A DNA stretch of 64,000 bases from Elusimicrobiota bacterium (GCA_016715645.1 JADJZR010000004.1:232531-296530), one strand, 5' to 3'. Positions 51,722 to 60,711 are shown, numbered from the stretch's first letter. Notes: generated by a model from the letters alone, not told the origin. Program-made: numbers and translations.

Positions 51722-52204
51722 ATGAACTGTAAAAATGTGGTCCAAAAGTTACCGGATTATCTCAGTCACACCCTCGGCGAACCTGAAACCGTTGGGGTCC
51801 GCGCCCATTTGGATCTTTGCCTAGAATGCCGAGAGGAGTCCCGCTTATTGTCGGCCAGTTGGGACATGTTGGGCCTTCTTGAACCCGTCCAGCCGTCCGC
51901 GTATTTCCACGCCCGCTTTTGGGAAAAGGTGCGCCAACAGGAAAACGTAGTTTTAGAGCGCACCGGTTTTTTTGCAAAGTTCCCTTTCGTTCCGGCGCTC
52001 GCTGGGTTCTTTGTTCTCTGGGTATTGGGAGTGGCCGGGGGGGCTCGGTTATTCGCACATCGCCACGAAACCGCTACACCGATGGAGATTGCTTTGAATC
52101 GATTTACATCTCCTTACCCTCAAAACTCTATTGAAATCATTTTCCAGGAAGGGCGAACACCGACGGGGCGAATGCCCGTGACACACCAAGGAGAAAGCCT
52201 GTGA
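51722..52204 (+). CDS. Membrane anti-sigma factor with zinc-finger (zf-HC2)
   Basis: A 160-residue protein. The N-terminal part MNCKNVVQKLPDYLSHTLGE with AHLDLCLECREE is the C...HxxxCxxC anti-sigma zinc module. One membrane segment (about 85-105, FVPALAGFFVLWVLGVAGGA) follows, then a periplasmic tail. It should hold the sigma factor at the membrane until a signal arrives. Its stop overlaps the next gene's GTG start (GTGA). Confidence 0.85.
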   Translation: MNCKNVVQKLPDYLSHTLGEPETVGVRAHLDLCLECREESRLLSASWDMLGLLEPVQPSAYFHARFWEKVRQQENVVLERTGFFAKFPFVPALAGFFVLWVLGVAGGARLFAHRHETATPMEIALNRFTSPYPQNSIEIIFQEGRTPTGRMPVTHQGESL

Positions 52205-52710
52205 CGATCCGACGATGGACTTTTTGGGGAATAAGCGCACTCGTTGTGTTAGGCATTGCCCTGGGGTCAACCTATCTGATGCTGAAGTGTTGCCACACCC
52301 ACCCACGGGAACAGTCGTTGGACATGGCTGGCGCCCACCGTTGGATCCATCAGCTCCATTTGACGGAGGAACAAAAAGTAAAACTCATCCCTCTTGAGGC
52401 TTCTTTGAAAGTTGATTTGGAGCCCATCCAATTGAAACTGGCCGAAGCCAGGGTCGCCCTGTGCGGCGTCTTGGAAGACGATACCGCCGACGAAAAACAG
52501 GTGGACATCTATGTGGATCGCGTGGCGGATTTAGAATCCCAACAACAACATCGAATTGTCCGACATCTTTGGGAAATGCGCTTTGTTTTAACGCCCGAGC
52601 AGAGGAAAAAGTTTTTTGCTTCCCTGACACAAGCGGTCTGTGACAATTGTTTAGTCCCTTTCAAGAAACAGTCGAGCGAAGACAGCAAGGGCATGGCGGA
52701 TTTCCATTGA
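52201..52710 (+). CDS. CnrX/Spy-like periplasmic metal-resistance protein
   Basis: A 169-residue protein anchored by an N-terminal helix (ISALVVLGIALGSTYLML), followed by CCHTHPRE, a likely metal-binding start. The periplasmic helical hairpin contains HRWIHQLHLTEEQKVKLIPL and a later RFVLTPEQRKKFFA, the LTxEQ pattern of the CpxP/Spy/CnrX group. With the sigma and anti-sigma genes it forms a likely three-part metal sensor. The GTG start overlaps the preceding stop. Confidence 0.75.
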   Translation: MTIRRWTFWGISALVVLGIALGSTYLMLKCCHTHPREQSLDMAGAHRWIHQLHLTEEQKVKLIPLEASLKVDLEPIQLKLAEARVALCGVLEDDTADEKQVDIYVDRVADLESQQQHRIVRHLWEMRFVLTPEQRKKFFASLTQAVCDNCLVPFKKQSSEDSKGMADFH

Positions 52711-52747
52711 AGTAAAGCGGTTCAAAAAATCAAGGAGGCAACAAATC

Positions 52748-53065
52748 ATGAAAAGACTCAAAAACGCCATCATCGGCGTCGGTGTCATCGCGGGGATTTT
52801 GGGGTTCACGACGCAGGCGTTCGCGGCCACCCACGCAGAGCAGGCGGCGGCCTACGAACAGAAAGCCGCTGATCTGGATACAGTGATCGCGGAGCATAAG
52901 GCCATGAAGAAAGAAGGCATGACGGACAAAACGCCCATGTCGACCAAGCAGAAGATGGAAAAGCACTGTGACGCGCTCATCGCCGCCTCGGCGAAATTGC
53001 GTGACGAGTATCGTTCCTTCGCCACCTGGCACAAAATGCAGGACAAGGAAGAAAAGGGTAAATAA
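52748..53065 (+). CDS. Small secreted helical protein of the metal cluster
   Basis: A 105-residue protein with a clear signal peptide (cleavage after TQAFA). The mature part is helical: AEQAAAYEQKAADLDTVIAE, KQKMEKHCDALIAASAKLRD, with one Cys, several His and Met. I know this type from heavy-metal clusters next to copper oxidase genes but not its function; a periplasmic metal-binding or chaperone role is inferred. AAGGAGGCAACAAATC gives a strong ribosome-binding site. A terminator follows. Confidence 0.65.
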   Translation: MKRLKNAIIGVGVIAGILGFTTQAFAATHAEQAAAYEQKAADLDTVIAEHKAMKKEGMTDKTPMSTKQKMEKHCDALIAASAKLRDEYRSFATWHKMQDKEEKGK

Positions 53066-53078
53066 ACTTCTCCGAAGA

Positions 53079-53115
53079 AACCCGCTTCTCGTTTATGTTG
53101 AGAAGCGGGTTTTTT
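53079..53115 (+). terminator. Rho-independent terminator
   Basis: AACCCGCTTCTC (53079-53090) and GAGAAGCGGGTT (53100-53111) form a perfect 12-bp stem with a 9-nt loop, followed by TTTT. It ends the sigma/anti-sigma/sensor unit before the next gene. Confidence 0.9.
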
Positions 53116-53149
53116 CGTTGAAAAGCAATCATTCCCAGGAGAAAAACAA

Positions 53150-53566
53150 ATGAGAAAATCAATCATAGCTGGACTCTGCGCCTTGTCGTTTGCCTTGCCC
53201 CTGGCCGCCCAGGAAGGGCACGACATGAACAAGATGCACAACGAAAAAATGGAAGGAATGGAGATGAAAGGGGCGGCGATGCCCTCTTCTTTTGTCAGCG
53301 TGAAAGGGGAAATCATCGACATGGCCTGTTACTTGGACCACGGAGCGATGGGAGCCAAACACGCGCAGTGCGCCAAAACATGCATCACGAGCGGGCTTCC
53401 CGTTGGGCTCAAAGCGGAAGATGGAAAACTCTACCTGTTGATCGGCGAACATAAACCCATCAATTCGTCTCTGGCCGACGTCGCCGCCAAGATAGTCACC
53501 GTCAAAGGCAAGCTCGTCAGCCGCGACGGAATCAACATGATCGGAAACGCTGAGATCGTCCAATAA
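53150..53566 (+). CDS. Periplasmic protein with Met/His-rich segment and conserved Cys
   Basis: A 138-residue protein with a signal peptide (cleavage near LAAQ). Then a Met/His-rich linker (GHDMNKMHNEKMEGMEMKG) fit for copper. The conserved domain is SVKGEIIDMACYLDHGAMGA, then HAQCAKTCITSGLPVGLKAE. I recall this domain from uncharacterised exported proteins near copper and cytochrome genes. Three Cys (DMACY and CAKTC) may bind metal. Function unknown. Confidence 0.65.
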   Translation: MRKSIIAGLCALSFALPLAAQEGHDMNKMHNEKMEGMEMKGAAMPSSFVSVKGEIIDMACYLDHGAMGAKHAQCAKTCITSGLPVGLKAEDGKLYLLIGEHKPINSSLADVAAKIVTVKGKLVSRDGINMIGNAEIVQ

Positions 53567-53576
53567 CGGTCCCGGT

Positions 53577-54098
53577 ATGGTCGGATTCTCATCGTTCCTT
53601 TCCCAGCTGAAACAACCGGAGTACGTCCATGTCCTCCTGAACCACTGGCCCGTCGAAGGACTGGCGGCGGGGGCCTTCGCCCTGGCGTACGCCCTGGCGG
53701 TCAAGTCTCTGGCGGGGCGGAGGGGAGCGCTCCTCTGGCTGGCGCTCATGGGCGTCGCGGCGTGGCTCACCATCCTTTATGGGCACAAGGGCTACGACCG
53801 CGTGTACGCCATGTCCAACGCCGACGCCCAAGCCTGGCTGGACCTCCACGCCGAGCGGGCCGTGCGGTTCCAATGGTTGTTCTATCTGACGGGGTGCTCC
53901 GCCCTGGCCGCCCTCGCCGCGTCGTGGAAACGTCCCGCGTGGGAAAAGCCCCTCTCGGTCCTCGTCCTCGCGCTGGCGGTGATGTCCTTTGCGGCGGGCG
54001 GCTGGATCGCCCAAGCCGGGGGCCAGGTTCGGCACTCCGAGTTCCGCGACGGCCCGCCGTCCGTGCCCGCTTCCCACCACCATGACCATGAGGAATAA
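53577..54098 (+). CDS. Four-helix membrane protein (DUF2231-like)
   Basis: A 173-residue inner-membrane protein. The segments are VEGLAAGAFALAYALAVKSL, ALLWLALMGVAAWLTILYG, LFYLTGCSALAALAASW and LSVLVLALAVMSFAAGGWIA. HVLLNHWPVEGLAAG resembles the (H)xxxxhFP start of DUF2231 proteins. It ends in a His-rich tail SHHHDHEE, suggesting metal contact. It lies 10 nt after the preceding gene and 4 nt before the TolC-like gene; function unknown. Confidence 0.6.
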   Translation: MVGFSSFLSQLKQPEYVHVLLNHWPVEGLAAGAFALAYALAVKSLAGRRGALLWLALMGVAAWLTILYGHKGYDRVYAMSNADAQAWLDLHAERAVRFQWLFYLTGCSALAALAASWKRPAWEKPLSVLVLALAVMSFAAGGWIAQAGGQVRHSEFRDGPPSVPASHHHDHEE

Positions 54099-54102
54099 AA
54101 CC

Positions 54103-55512
54103 ATGAAACGACGAATCCTCTCCATCGCGTTTCCGGCCCTTTTGGCGCTCCCGCTCCGCGCGAACGGGCGGCGCCCTCCCGAGGTCGGGGACCTCTCAGC
54201 ACGGACGGGATTAGATTTGTCCCTTTCCAGCCCGGAGACGCCACCGACGGCAACGGAACCCTTGACGGCGGAAACCGCCGTTCAAACGGCTCTGACGAAC
54301 AGTCGCCGCGTGCAAGCCCTCTTGCGGGAGGCCGCCGTCGCCCGCGCAGACCGCCGACGGGAACGCACTCTCCCCGGCCCCGACCTGGAAGCCAGCCTTC
54401 GTCGCAACGCCTCGGAGAAACATACGGAGTTGGCCGTCTTGGGGGATGTGAACGGCGTCCTGCTCTATCCCTGGAAGGCCGCCATTGGGAATACCCGTTA
54501 CCGCGCCGCCCTCGGCCTACTGGCCGCTGAACTGGCTGACAGGGTGTTGGAGGTGAGGACCGCCTACTACCGCGCCGTCGCCGCCGAGAAAGCGCGCGCC
54601 TTGTCGGCCGACGCGGCCGACTCCTTCGCCGCCGCCGCCGAGTTGTCCCGCCGCCAACGGAACGCGGGGACCATGAGCGCCCTGGATTTGGCCGAGCAGG
54701 AAGCGGCCGAAGTGGAGTCCCGCGTCTCCCTTGAATCGTCAGATTCCCAGGCCCTAGCCGAACGTGAGCGTTTGGCCCGTGCCCTCGGTTTGCCGCCGAC
54801 AGCCTGGACGTTGCCGGACGACCTTCCCGCCCTTCCCGCCCAGGACCCGGACGCGGCGGCCTTGCAGGACGCGGCTCTGGCCCGGCGGAACGACCTGGCC
54901 GCCGCCCAAGAGGAAGCCTCGGCCTCCTCGCGGGCGTTGTCGCTGTCACGCTTATCGTTTTTCCCGTCGCTCCGCGCGGGCGTCTATACGGAGAAAGACC
55001 AAGACGGGCAACGCCTCACCGGCCCCGCGGTCTCCGTGCAAATCCCGCTCTTCGACCTCGGCTCCGCCGCGCGGCTTCGCGCCGGGGCCGAGCGGGACGC
55101 GGCGAGGCACAACTTGGCCGCGATGCGGACGGAAGTCCCGTCGGAAGTAAGGGTGGCGCACCGGACCATGACCGCCGCCCGCCACGCTTTCGAGGCGACG
55201 CGGGACGAGCTGGTCCCGCAACGGGAAAAGGTCAGCGCGGAGGCCCAGAAGCGCTACAACTTCATGCTCTCCGGCGTCTATCAGCTCCTCGCCGCCAAGC
55301 GGGCGGAAGCGTCCGCCTGGCGCTCCGCCATCGAGGCCCAGCGAGATTACTGGATCGCCCGCGCCGAGTTGGAGAAAGCCGCTGGTGGCCCCCTCCCTGC
55401 GCCCGCCGCGATGGAAATTCCGATGGAACCCAATGCTCCCGCGACCCAAGAAACAGCGCCGACCGCCCCCGCTGAAGCGCCCATGCACCATCATCATGGA
55501 GGAAACCAATGA
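54103..55512 (+). CDS. TolC-like outer membrane efflux protein
   Basis: A 469-residue outer membrane factor. The ATG at 54103 follows GAGGAATAAAACC and gives a signal peptide (KRRILSIAFPALLALPLRAN). Helical hairpins typical of TolC/CusC: LTAETAVQTALTNSRRVQAL, then AELSRRQRNAGTMSALDLAE and the mirror in the second half. The VSVQIPLFDLGSAARLRAGA turn is diagnostic. The tail EAPMHHHHGGNQ could bind copper. There is no CusA/CusB here, so partners must be elsewhere. Overlaps the oxidase start (ATGA). Confidence 0.85.
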   Translation: MKRRILSIAFPALLALPLRANGRRPPEVGDLSARTGLDLSLSSPETPPTATEPLTAETAVQTALTNSRRVQALLREAAVARADRRRERTLPGPDLEASLRRNASEKHTELAVLGDVNGVLLYPWKAAIGNTRYRAALGLLAAELADRVLEVRTAYYRAVAAEKARALSADAADSFAAAAELSRRQRNAGTMSALDLAEQEAAEVESRVSLESSDSQALAERERLARALGLPPTAWTLPDDLPALPAQDPDAAALQDAALARRNDLAAAQEEASASSRALSLSRLSFFPSLRAGVYTEKDQDGQRLTGPAVSVQIPLFDLGSAARLRAGAERDAARHNLAAMRTEVPSEVRVAHRTMTAARHAFEATRDELVPQREKVSAEAQKRYNFMLSGVYQLLAAKRAEASAWRSAIEAQRDYWIARAELEKAAGGPLPAPAAMEIPMEPNAPATQETAPTAPAEAPMHHHHGGNQ

Positions 55513-56882
55513 AACGCCTTGAGAAAATCGCCGCCGCGCTCCTGGCGCTGGCGTTGTCCACGTCGTCCGTCCACGCGGAGGAACCGTCCTACACCCCCGT
55601 CGTCACGCCCAACGGGAGCACCCTGCCCTGGAAATGGGTGGGCGGCGTGAAGGAGTTCCACCTCACCATCAACACCTTCAAGCAGGAGATCGCTCCCGGC
55701 ATGGTCGTCAACGCCTGGGGCTACAACGGCCAGACCCCCGGCCCCACCATTGAGGCCGTCGAGGGCGATCGCGTCAGAATCCTCGTCACCAACGAACTGC
55801 CGGAGGGCTCCGCCGTCCACTGGCACGGCATCCTCCTGCCCAGCGGCATGGACGGCGTGGCGGGGCTCTCTCAACGCGCCATACCGCCGGGGGATACCTT
55901 CAATTACGAGTTCACATTGAAGCAACACGGCACCTTTATGTACCACTCCCACGGGGACGAGATGGTCCAGATCGCCTTGGGGACGATGGGCTTCTTCATC
56001 ATCCACCCGAGAAAGGAGACCCACAAGATAGACCGGGACTACGCCATCATGCTCAACGAATGGTTCGTCGAGCCTGGCACCATGACGCCCAACCCCAACG
56101 TCATGACGGATTTCAACATCTTCACCTTCAACAGCCGCTCTTTCCCTGGCACGGCGCCCCTCGTGGCTCGTCCGGGCGAGCGGGTGCGGGTGCGGTTCGG
56201 CCACGTGGGCCAGGAATTCCACGCCGTCCATCTGCACGGCCACAACTTCAAGACCGTCGGCACCGACGGCGGGGACATCCCCGCTTCCGCCCAATGGCCC
56301 GAGACCACCGTCGCCATCGGTCCAGGCCAGACGCGGGACGTCGAGTTCACCGCGACGGAAGGCGACTGGGCCTTCCACTGCCACCTGCGCCATCATCCCA
56401 TGAACCCCATGGGCCACGACACTCCAAACATGCTCGGCGTGGATCAGGTCGGCGTCGAGGACAAAGTCCGCAAGCACGCCCCGGACTACATGGCCATGGG
56501 ACAGAACGGCATGGAAGACATGGGCGGGATGGGCATGGAAGGCCCCGAAAATACCCTTCCCATGATGGCCGGGGACGGTCCCTTCGGCCCTATCAATATG
56601 GGCGGCATGTTCACGCTGTTGAAGGTCCACCCGGACGTTCCGCGGTTCACCACCGCCGAGGCCTACAACAAGAAGGTCAAGCTCCCCGGCGACCTGGGCT
56701 GGTACAAGAACCCGCCGGGCACCGTGGCCGAGAGTGTGAACCCGCCGCGAAAGAATCCGCCATCATCGGAAAAAGGTGCGACGTACGTCTGTCCCATGCA
56801 TACCGAAGTGACCAGCGACAAGCCCGGCAAGTGCCCTAAATGCGGCATGACACTTCAAAGGATGATGGAAAAAGACAAATAG
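55509..56882 (+). CDS. Multicopper oxidase with C-terminal heavy-metal-binding domain
   Basis: A 457-residue secreted copper oxidase, probably detoxifying Cu(I). Signal peptide at the start. Copper-site motifs are SAVHWHGILLPSGMDG, GTFMYHSHGDEMVQ, and in the second domain HAVHLHGHNF and WAFHCHLRHHPMNPMGH. It has two cupredoxin domains rather than three, then a Met-rich segment (MAMGQNGMEDMGGMGMEG) and a final domain ATYVCPMHTEVTSDKPGKCP with CGM, the HMBD module. The same module occurs in the CopA protein below. Confidence 0.9.
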   Translation: MKRLEKIAAALLALALSTSSVHAEEPSYTPVVTPNGSTLPWKWVGGVKEFHLTINTFKQEIAPGMVVNAWGYNGQTPGPTIEAVEGDRVRILVTNELPEGSAVHWHGILLPSGMDGVAGLSQRAIPPGDTFNYEFTLKQHGTFMYHSHGDEMVQIALGTMGFFIIHPRKETHKIDRDYAIMLNEWFVEPGTMTPNPNVMTDFNIFTFNSRSFPGTAPLVARPGERVRVRFGHVGQEFHAVHLHGHNFKTVGTDGGDIPASAQWPETTVAIGPGQTRDVEFTATEGDWAFHCHLRHHPMNPMGHDTPNMLGVDQVGVEDKVRKHAPDYMAMGQNGMEDMGGMGMEGPENTLPMMAGDGPFGPINMGGMFTLLKVHPDVPRFTTAEAYNKKVKLPGDLGWYKNPPGTVAESVNPPRKNPPSSEKGATYVCPMHTEVTSDKPGKCPKCGMTLQRMMEKDK

Positions 56883-56894
56883 TTTCTGTCCAAG

Positions 56895-57209
56895 CGAAAT
56901 CTTTGCAGAGGAAGCCGCTGCATTGGTCCTTCATCACCATGAGCGCTATGATGGTGGGGGGCATCCGGACGGTTTAAAGGCCGAGGCAATACCGCTGGAA
57001 GCCCGTGTCTTAACGGTGGCCGACGCCTTGGACGCACTCACCACCGACCGGCCCTATAGGGGGCTGGGAGGAATCCATCCAGGAAATGGAGAAGGAGTCC
57101 GGGACGCGGTTTGATCCGGCCGTCTTGATCGCATTGCGGCGTTTGCCGCCCCGCGAGGTGACGGAGGGGTTTGTCGCCGTTCGTCGAGCCGCTCCGACCA
57201 GACGTTAGG
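56895..57209 (+). pseudogene. C-terminal fragment of an HD-GYP domain gene
   Basis: Reads FAEEAAALVLHHHERYDGGG, HPDGLKAEAIPLEARVLTVA, and DALDALTTDRPYRG, exact HD-GYP features (HHExxDGxGYP and DxxDAxTxxRPYR). The first half, with the catalytic HD, is missing, and a base shift near 57065 separates RPYRG from WEESIQEMEKESGTRFDPAV and the end at TAG 57207-57209. A dead remnant of a c-di-GMP phosphodiesterase-type gene at the border of the copper genes. Confidence 0.75.
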
Positions 57210-57217
57210 GGGCTTCC

Positions 57218-57505
57218 ATGAAACATTTGCTCCTCGCGTCGGCGCTCATCGTCCCCGTTTCCCTTCGCAAGGAGCCCGAAAGATCACGTTTCCCTTCGAG
57301 GAAACACATCTCACCCACTTCGGTGGAATGTGGCTCATTCGTGGCTTTTGTGCTGTCGCAGAGCTCCAAGCACCTGGGCGGCAAAGCCGCTTGCCGCCAG
57401 AACGCCGCTCGCCTTATTGGAATGAGACTTTACCGACGAATCAAAAACAATCCCGAAATGGACAAGGCAATCCCGGCAAGCCGCTGCCAGGATGCGGGCT
57501 CATGA
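57218..57505 (+). pseudogene. Signal-peptide-like gene remnant
   Basis: MKHLLLASALIVPVS begins like an exported protein with GGGGGC before the ATG, but the rest is not protein-like. It contains the repeat core GCACCTGGGCGGC, and the frame runs over the 3' end of the EamA gene on the other strand. Probably a truncated gene joined to repeat DNA. Confidence 0.25.
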
Positions 57506-57855
57506 AAAAACGCTACGCCCGCTAGCGTCATGATGACCGCGCCGCCCGCCAGAATGGCCGGAACCGCGGACAGCGGTCCGCCGCGCTGAAAAAACAGAAA
57601 GAAAACCACCGTGCCCGCACCGACGCAGAGGCCCGTCAAGACGGAATAATTGAATCCGCTCCAGGAAAATTTTTGTTCCCCGCGCCCAGCGATCCACAGC
57701 GCCATCAGGTAGCCAAGGATCGTCAGCGTGGCCACGGCCTCCACCACGAACCCCCCGAGGCCTTCTCCAATCCGGTCCGCCGCCAGGCGCGTAAAGATTT
57801 GGTGCGCCCCGTATAAAACCGCCGCCGCCACCGCATACCAAAACCAGTTCGCCAT
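57430..57855 (-). CDS. EamA-like small transporter
   Basis: A 141-residue protein of about five membrane helices: FWYAVAAAVLYGAHQIFTRL, VEAVATLTILGYLMALWIAG, LCVGAGTVVFFLFFQRGGPL, ILAGGAVIMTLAGVAFFHEP, and LAGIALSISGLFLIRR. FFHEPASWQRLAGIALSISG matches the EamA/DMT signature. This is a single-domain, half-size member. GGAGGAATT lies before the ATG. Substrate unknown. Confidence 0.8.
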   Translation of the reverse strand: MANWFWYAVAAAVLYGAHQIFTRLAADRIGEGLGGFVVEAVATLTILGYLMALWIAGRGEQKFSWSGFNYSVLTGLCVGAGTVVFFLFFQRGGPLSAVPAILAGGAVIMTLAGVAFFHEPASWQRLAGIALSISGLFLIRR

Positions 57856-57972
57856 AATTCCTCCGACATTTTATAAATTCGCTTGTTTCAAACCTCCCGC
57901 GCCGGGGCCCGGGCCGCCCCCTCTGTTCTCGTGGTCTGTATATGCACGTGGCGTTAGGCTGAGGTCCGGTGT

Positions 57973-60252
57973 TTAAAGTTCTGTTTTTCTCAACCGGAGG
58001 GCATTCCCGATGACGGAGACGGAACTGAGGCTCATGGCCGCCGCCGCGATCATGGGAGAAAGTCGGATGCCGAAGAAAGGGTAAAGGAGCCCCGCCGCGA
58101 CGGGGATTCCCAAGATGTTGTAGATGAAAGCGAAAAAAAGGTTCTGCCGGATGTTCCTCATGACAGCCCGAGACAGTTGTCGTGACTTGGCGATGCCGCG
58201 CAAATCACCCTTGACCAAGGTCACCCCGGCGGATTCCATGGCCACATCCGTCCCTGTCCCCATGGCGATCCCGACATCAGCCAGGGCCAGGGCGGGAGCG
58301 TCGTTGACGCCGTCGCCCGCCATGGCCACGATGCGGTCCTGACTTTTCAGTGTCTTGATGATCTCCCCTTTCGCCTCCGGAAGGACGCCCGACCGCACCT
58401 CCTCAATCCCCAACTCCCGGGCCACGGATCGCGCCGTAGTCTCGTTATCGCCCGTCGCCAGAATCACCCGCACGCCCATGCGGTGCAACAGGTCCAAAGC
58501 CTCCGGCGTGGATGGCTTTACCGGGTCGGCCACGCCGATGAAACCGGCTGGTTTGTTCCCGTTGGAAAGGAACATGACGGTCTGCCCCTTCTCCCGAAGG
58601 GCCTGGGCTTTCTCCTCCCAGCCGTCCAGAGGAACGTTGAGGTCTTTCATATGTGCGGAGTTCCCCAGGGCCACCACGATCCCTTTCGAATTACCCCGCA
58701 CGCCCTTTCCCGTCACCGAGGAAAATTCCTCCACAGGAAGCGGCGTCGCGCCTTTCTCCACGGCGGCTTTCATAATCGCCGCCGCCAGAGGGTGCTCGCT
58801 CCCCTTCTCCAAACCGGAGGCCAGGGCCAGAAGCGACAGTTCATCAATACCTTCCGCAGGGACCACGGACACGACCCGAGGCTTCCCCTCAGTCAACGTG
58901 CCGGTCTTGTCGACCACCAGCACGTCCACTTTTTCCATCCTCTCCAACGCCTCAGCGCTTCGGATCAACACGCCTTCCAGGGCGCCCCGTCCCACGCCCA
59001 CCATGATGGACATGGGCGTGGCCAGCCCCAGGGCGCACGGGCAGGCGATGATGAGGACAGTCACGAGGGCGATCAAAGCATGGGCCATCCGAGGCGCGGG
59101 TCCGAACACGCTCCACAGGACAAAAGAGAGGGCCGCCACCCCCACAACGGCTGGCACAAAAACGGCCGATACCCTATCCGCCAACCCCTGGATCGGTGCC
59201 CGGCTCCGCTGGGCCTCCGACACCATCCGCACGATGCGGGCCAGCAACGTCTCGGCGCCCACCTTCTCGGCCCGGATCACCAGGCCACCGGTTCCGTTCA
59301 CCGTGCCGCCCGTCACGGGCTCGCCCGACGTTTTCTCGACGGGAAGGGGCTCCCCCGTGACCATGGATTCATCCACCGCGCTCCGCCCTTCCGTCACCAC
59401 GCCGTCCGTAGGCAAGCTCTCCCCCGGACGCACGCGCAACAAATCCCCCTTCTGGATGGACGTCAGCGGCACGTCCTCCTCCCGCCCGTCCGGCAAGAGG
59501 CGCCGGGCGATTTTGGGCGACAGGTTCAGCAGTTTCTTGATGGCCTCCGAGGTCCGCCGTCGAGCGCCAAGTTCCAGCACCTGCCCCAGGAGAACAAAAG
59601 TAACGATGACGGCAGCCGCTTCAAAATAATGAGCCACGCGCCCGCCCTCGTCCCGGAAGGTCTCCGGAAATATCCCAGGAAAAAAGACGGCCATAACGCT
59701 GTAGAGGTAAGCAACACCAGTCCCCAGGGCGATCAGCGTGAACATGTTGGGACTGCGGTTGAGAACGGATTTCCACCCTTTGACAAAGAAAGACGCCCCG
59801 CCCCAGAGTACCACGGGCGTAGCCAGCAGGAATTGACCCCAACCCCAAATCCGGCCGGCGGCCCCTGCGCCAAGAGGAAGCCATCCGGGGACGACCATTT
59901 CCGCCATGGAAAACAGGAAAAGAGGGAGGCTCAAGAGAGCCCCCACCCAAAGCCGCCGCGTCATTTCCGTCAGTTCCGGGTCCGGCTTCTCTTCCATCGA
60001 GACGACCAAGGGCTCCAGCGTCATGCCGCACTTGGGGCAGATTCCCGGACCGTCTTGGATGACCTCCGGGTGCATGGGACATGTGTAACTCCCCGCTCCG
60101 CCCGCCGCCTTCGTCCCGGCGAGGAACTGGACCGGTTCAGCGAGAAACTTCTCCCGGCATCGCGGACTGCAAAAACCGAAGAGCTTCCCATCGTGCATTA
60201 CCGCAATATGAGGAGGCTCGACCACCGTCATGCCGCAGACCGGATCTTTCAT
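57973..60252 (-). CDS. copA: Copper-translocating P-type ATPase with YHS and HMBD domains
   Basis: A 759-residue P1B ATPase exporting Cu(I). The N-terminus is a YHS-type domain (KDPVCGMTVVEPP... FGFCSPRCREKFLAEP), then an HMBD module (YTCPMHPEVIQDGPGICPKC), with no CxxC HMA domain. Core: metal site IACPCALGLATPMSIMVGV, phosphorylation VDKTGTLTEGKPRV, TGES-like VTGEPLPVEK, HP motif GSEHPLAAAIM and hinge MAGDGVNDAPALALADVGIA. GAGGAGACATCC precedes the ATG. The HMA function seems moved to the secreted protein encoded just upstream. Confidence 0.94.
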   Translation of the reverse strand: MKDPVCGMTVVEPPHIAVMHDGKLFGFCSPRCREKFLAEPVQFLAGTKAAGGAGSYTCPMHPEVIQDGPGICPKCGMTLEPLVVSMEEKPDPELTEMTRRLWVGALLSLPLFLFSMAEMVVPGWLPLGAGAAGRIWGWGQFLLATPVVLWGGASFFVKGWKSVLNRSPNMFTLIALGTGVAYLYSVMAVFFPGIFPETFRDEGGRVAHYFEAAAVIVTFVLLGQVLELGARRRTSEAIKKLLNLSPKIARRLLPDGREEDVPLTSIQKGDLLRVRPGESLPTDGVVTEGRSAVDESMVTGEPLPVEKTSGEPVTGGTVNGTGGLVIRAEKVGAETLLARIVRMVSEAQRSRAPIQGLADRVSAVFVPAVVGVAALSFVLWSVFGPAPRMAHALIALVTVLIIACPCALGLATPMSIMVGVGRGALEGVLIRSAEALERMEKVDVLVVDKTGTLTEGKPRVVSVVPAEGIDELSLLALASGLEKGSEHPLAAAIMKAAVEKGATPLPVEEFSSVTGKGVRGNSKGIVVALGNSAHMKDLNVPLDGWEEKAQALREKGQTVMFLSNGNKPAGFIGVADPVKPSTPEALDLLHRMGVRVILATGDNETTARSVARELGIEEVRSGVLPEAKGEIIKTLKSQDRIVAMAGDGVNDAPALALADVGIAMGTGTDVAMESAGVTLVKGDLRGIAKSRQLSRAVMRNIRQNLFFAFIYNILGIPVAAGLLYPFFGIRLSPMIAAAAMSLSSVSVIGNALRLRKTEL

Positions 60253-60282
60253 GGATGTCTCCTCAGCTTCACCCAGCGCTTC

Positions 60283-60711
60283 TCATTTTTGATGGGGACA
60301 ACAAGACGCCGGGCTTTTCTTTTCTACGGGCGCCGCCGTTTTTGCTGACGCGATCTTGAAATCAGACAAGGTATAATCCGCGCCCATCCCCATCCGGTCC
60401 GAAGCGGCCTCCAGGGATTTTTGCAAATCGGACCATCGAACGGACGCGCCGTCCTTGACGGTGAAGTCCACCCCGCCCGTTTTGGGGTCCACCGAGGCCG
60501 TTGTGATACCGGGGACGTCACGCATCGCCTTCTCGATTGTTTCGCCGCACCCGCCGCACACCAGTGACTTGGCTTTGGCCGAGTAGTTGCCGCCGGGCAA
60601 AAAAGGATCAGCGCCGTGCCCCTCTTTCATTTTGGGTGATGCGGCGAACGCCGCGCCCACCGCCAAACCTGCCGCTAACATGCCCGTCATCAATCTTTTC
60701 CACTTGGTCAT
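60283..60711 (-). CDS. Secreted heavy-metal-associated (HMA) domain protein
   Basis: A 142-residue protein; the ATG at 60711 follows GAGGAGGAAG and gives a signal peptide (LMTGMLAAGLAVGAAFA). The mature part has one HMA domain: SLVCGGCGETIEKAMRDVPG, with CxxC, and ITTASVDPKTGGVDFTV. A C-terminal PASCCPHQK adds two Cys and a His. Being exported, it would act as a periplasmic metal carrier, MerP-like, and not as a cytosolic CopZ. It is 30 nt upstream of copA on the same strand, so co-transcribed. Confidence 0.85.
   Translation of the reverse strand: MTKWKRLMTGMLAAGLAVGAAFAASPKMKEGHGADPFLPGGNYSAKAKSLVCGGCGETIEKAMRDVPGITTASVDPKTGGVDFTVKDGASVRWSDLQKSLEAASDRMGMGADYTLSDFKIASAKTAAPVEKKSPASCCPHQK

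Noticed and set aside
58355..60348. Long + strand frames (424 and 621 residues) opposite copA
   Set aside because: copA on the minus strand has all P-type ATPase motifs; the opposite frames have Ser/Arg/His-rich composition and no domain.
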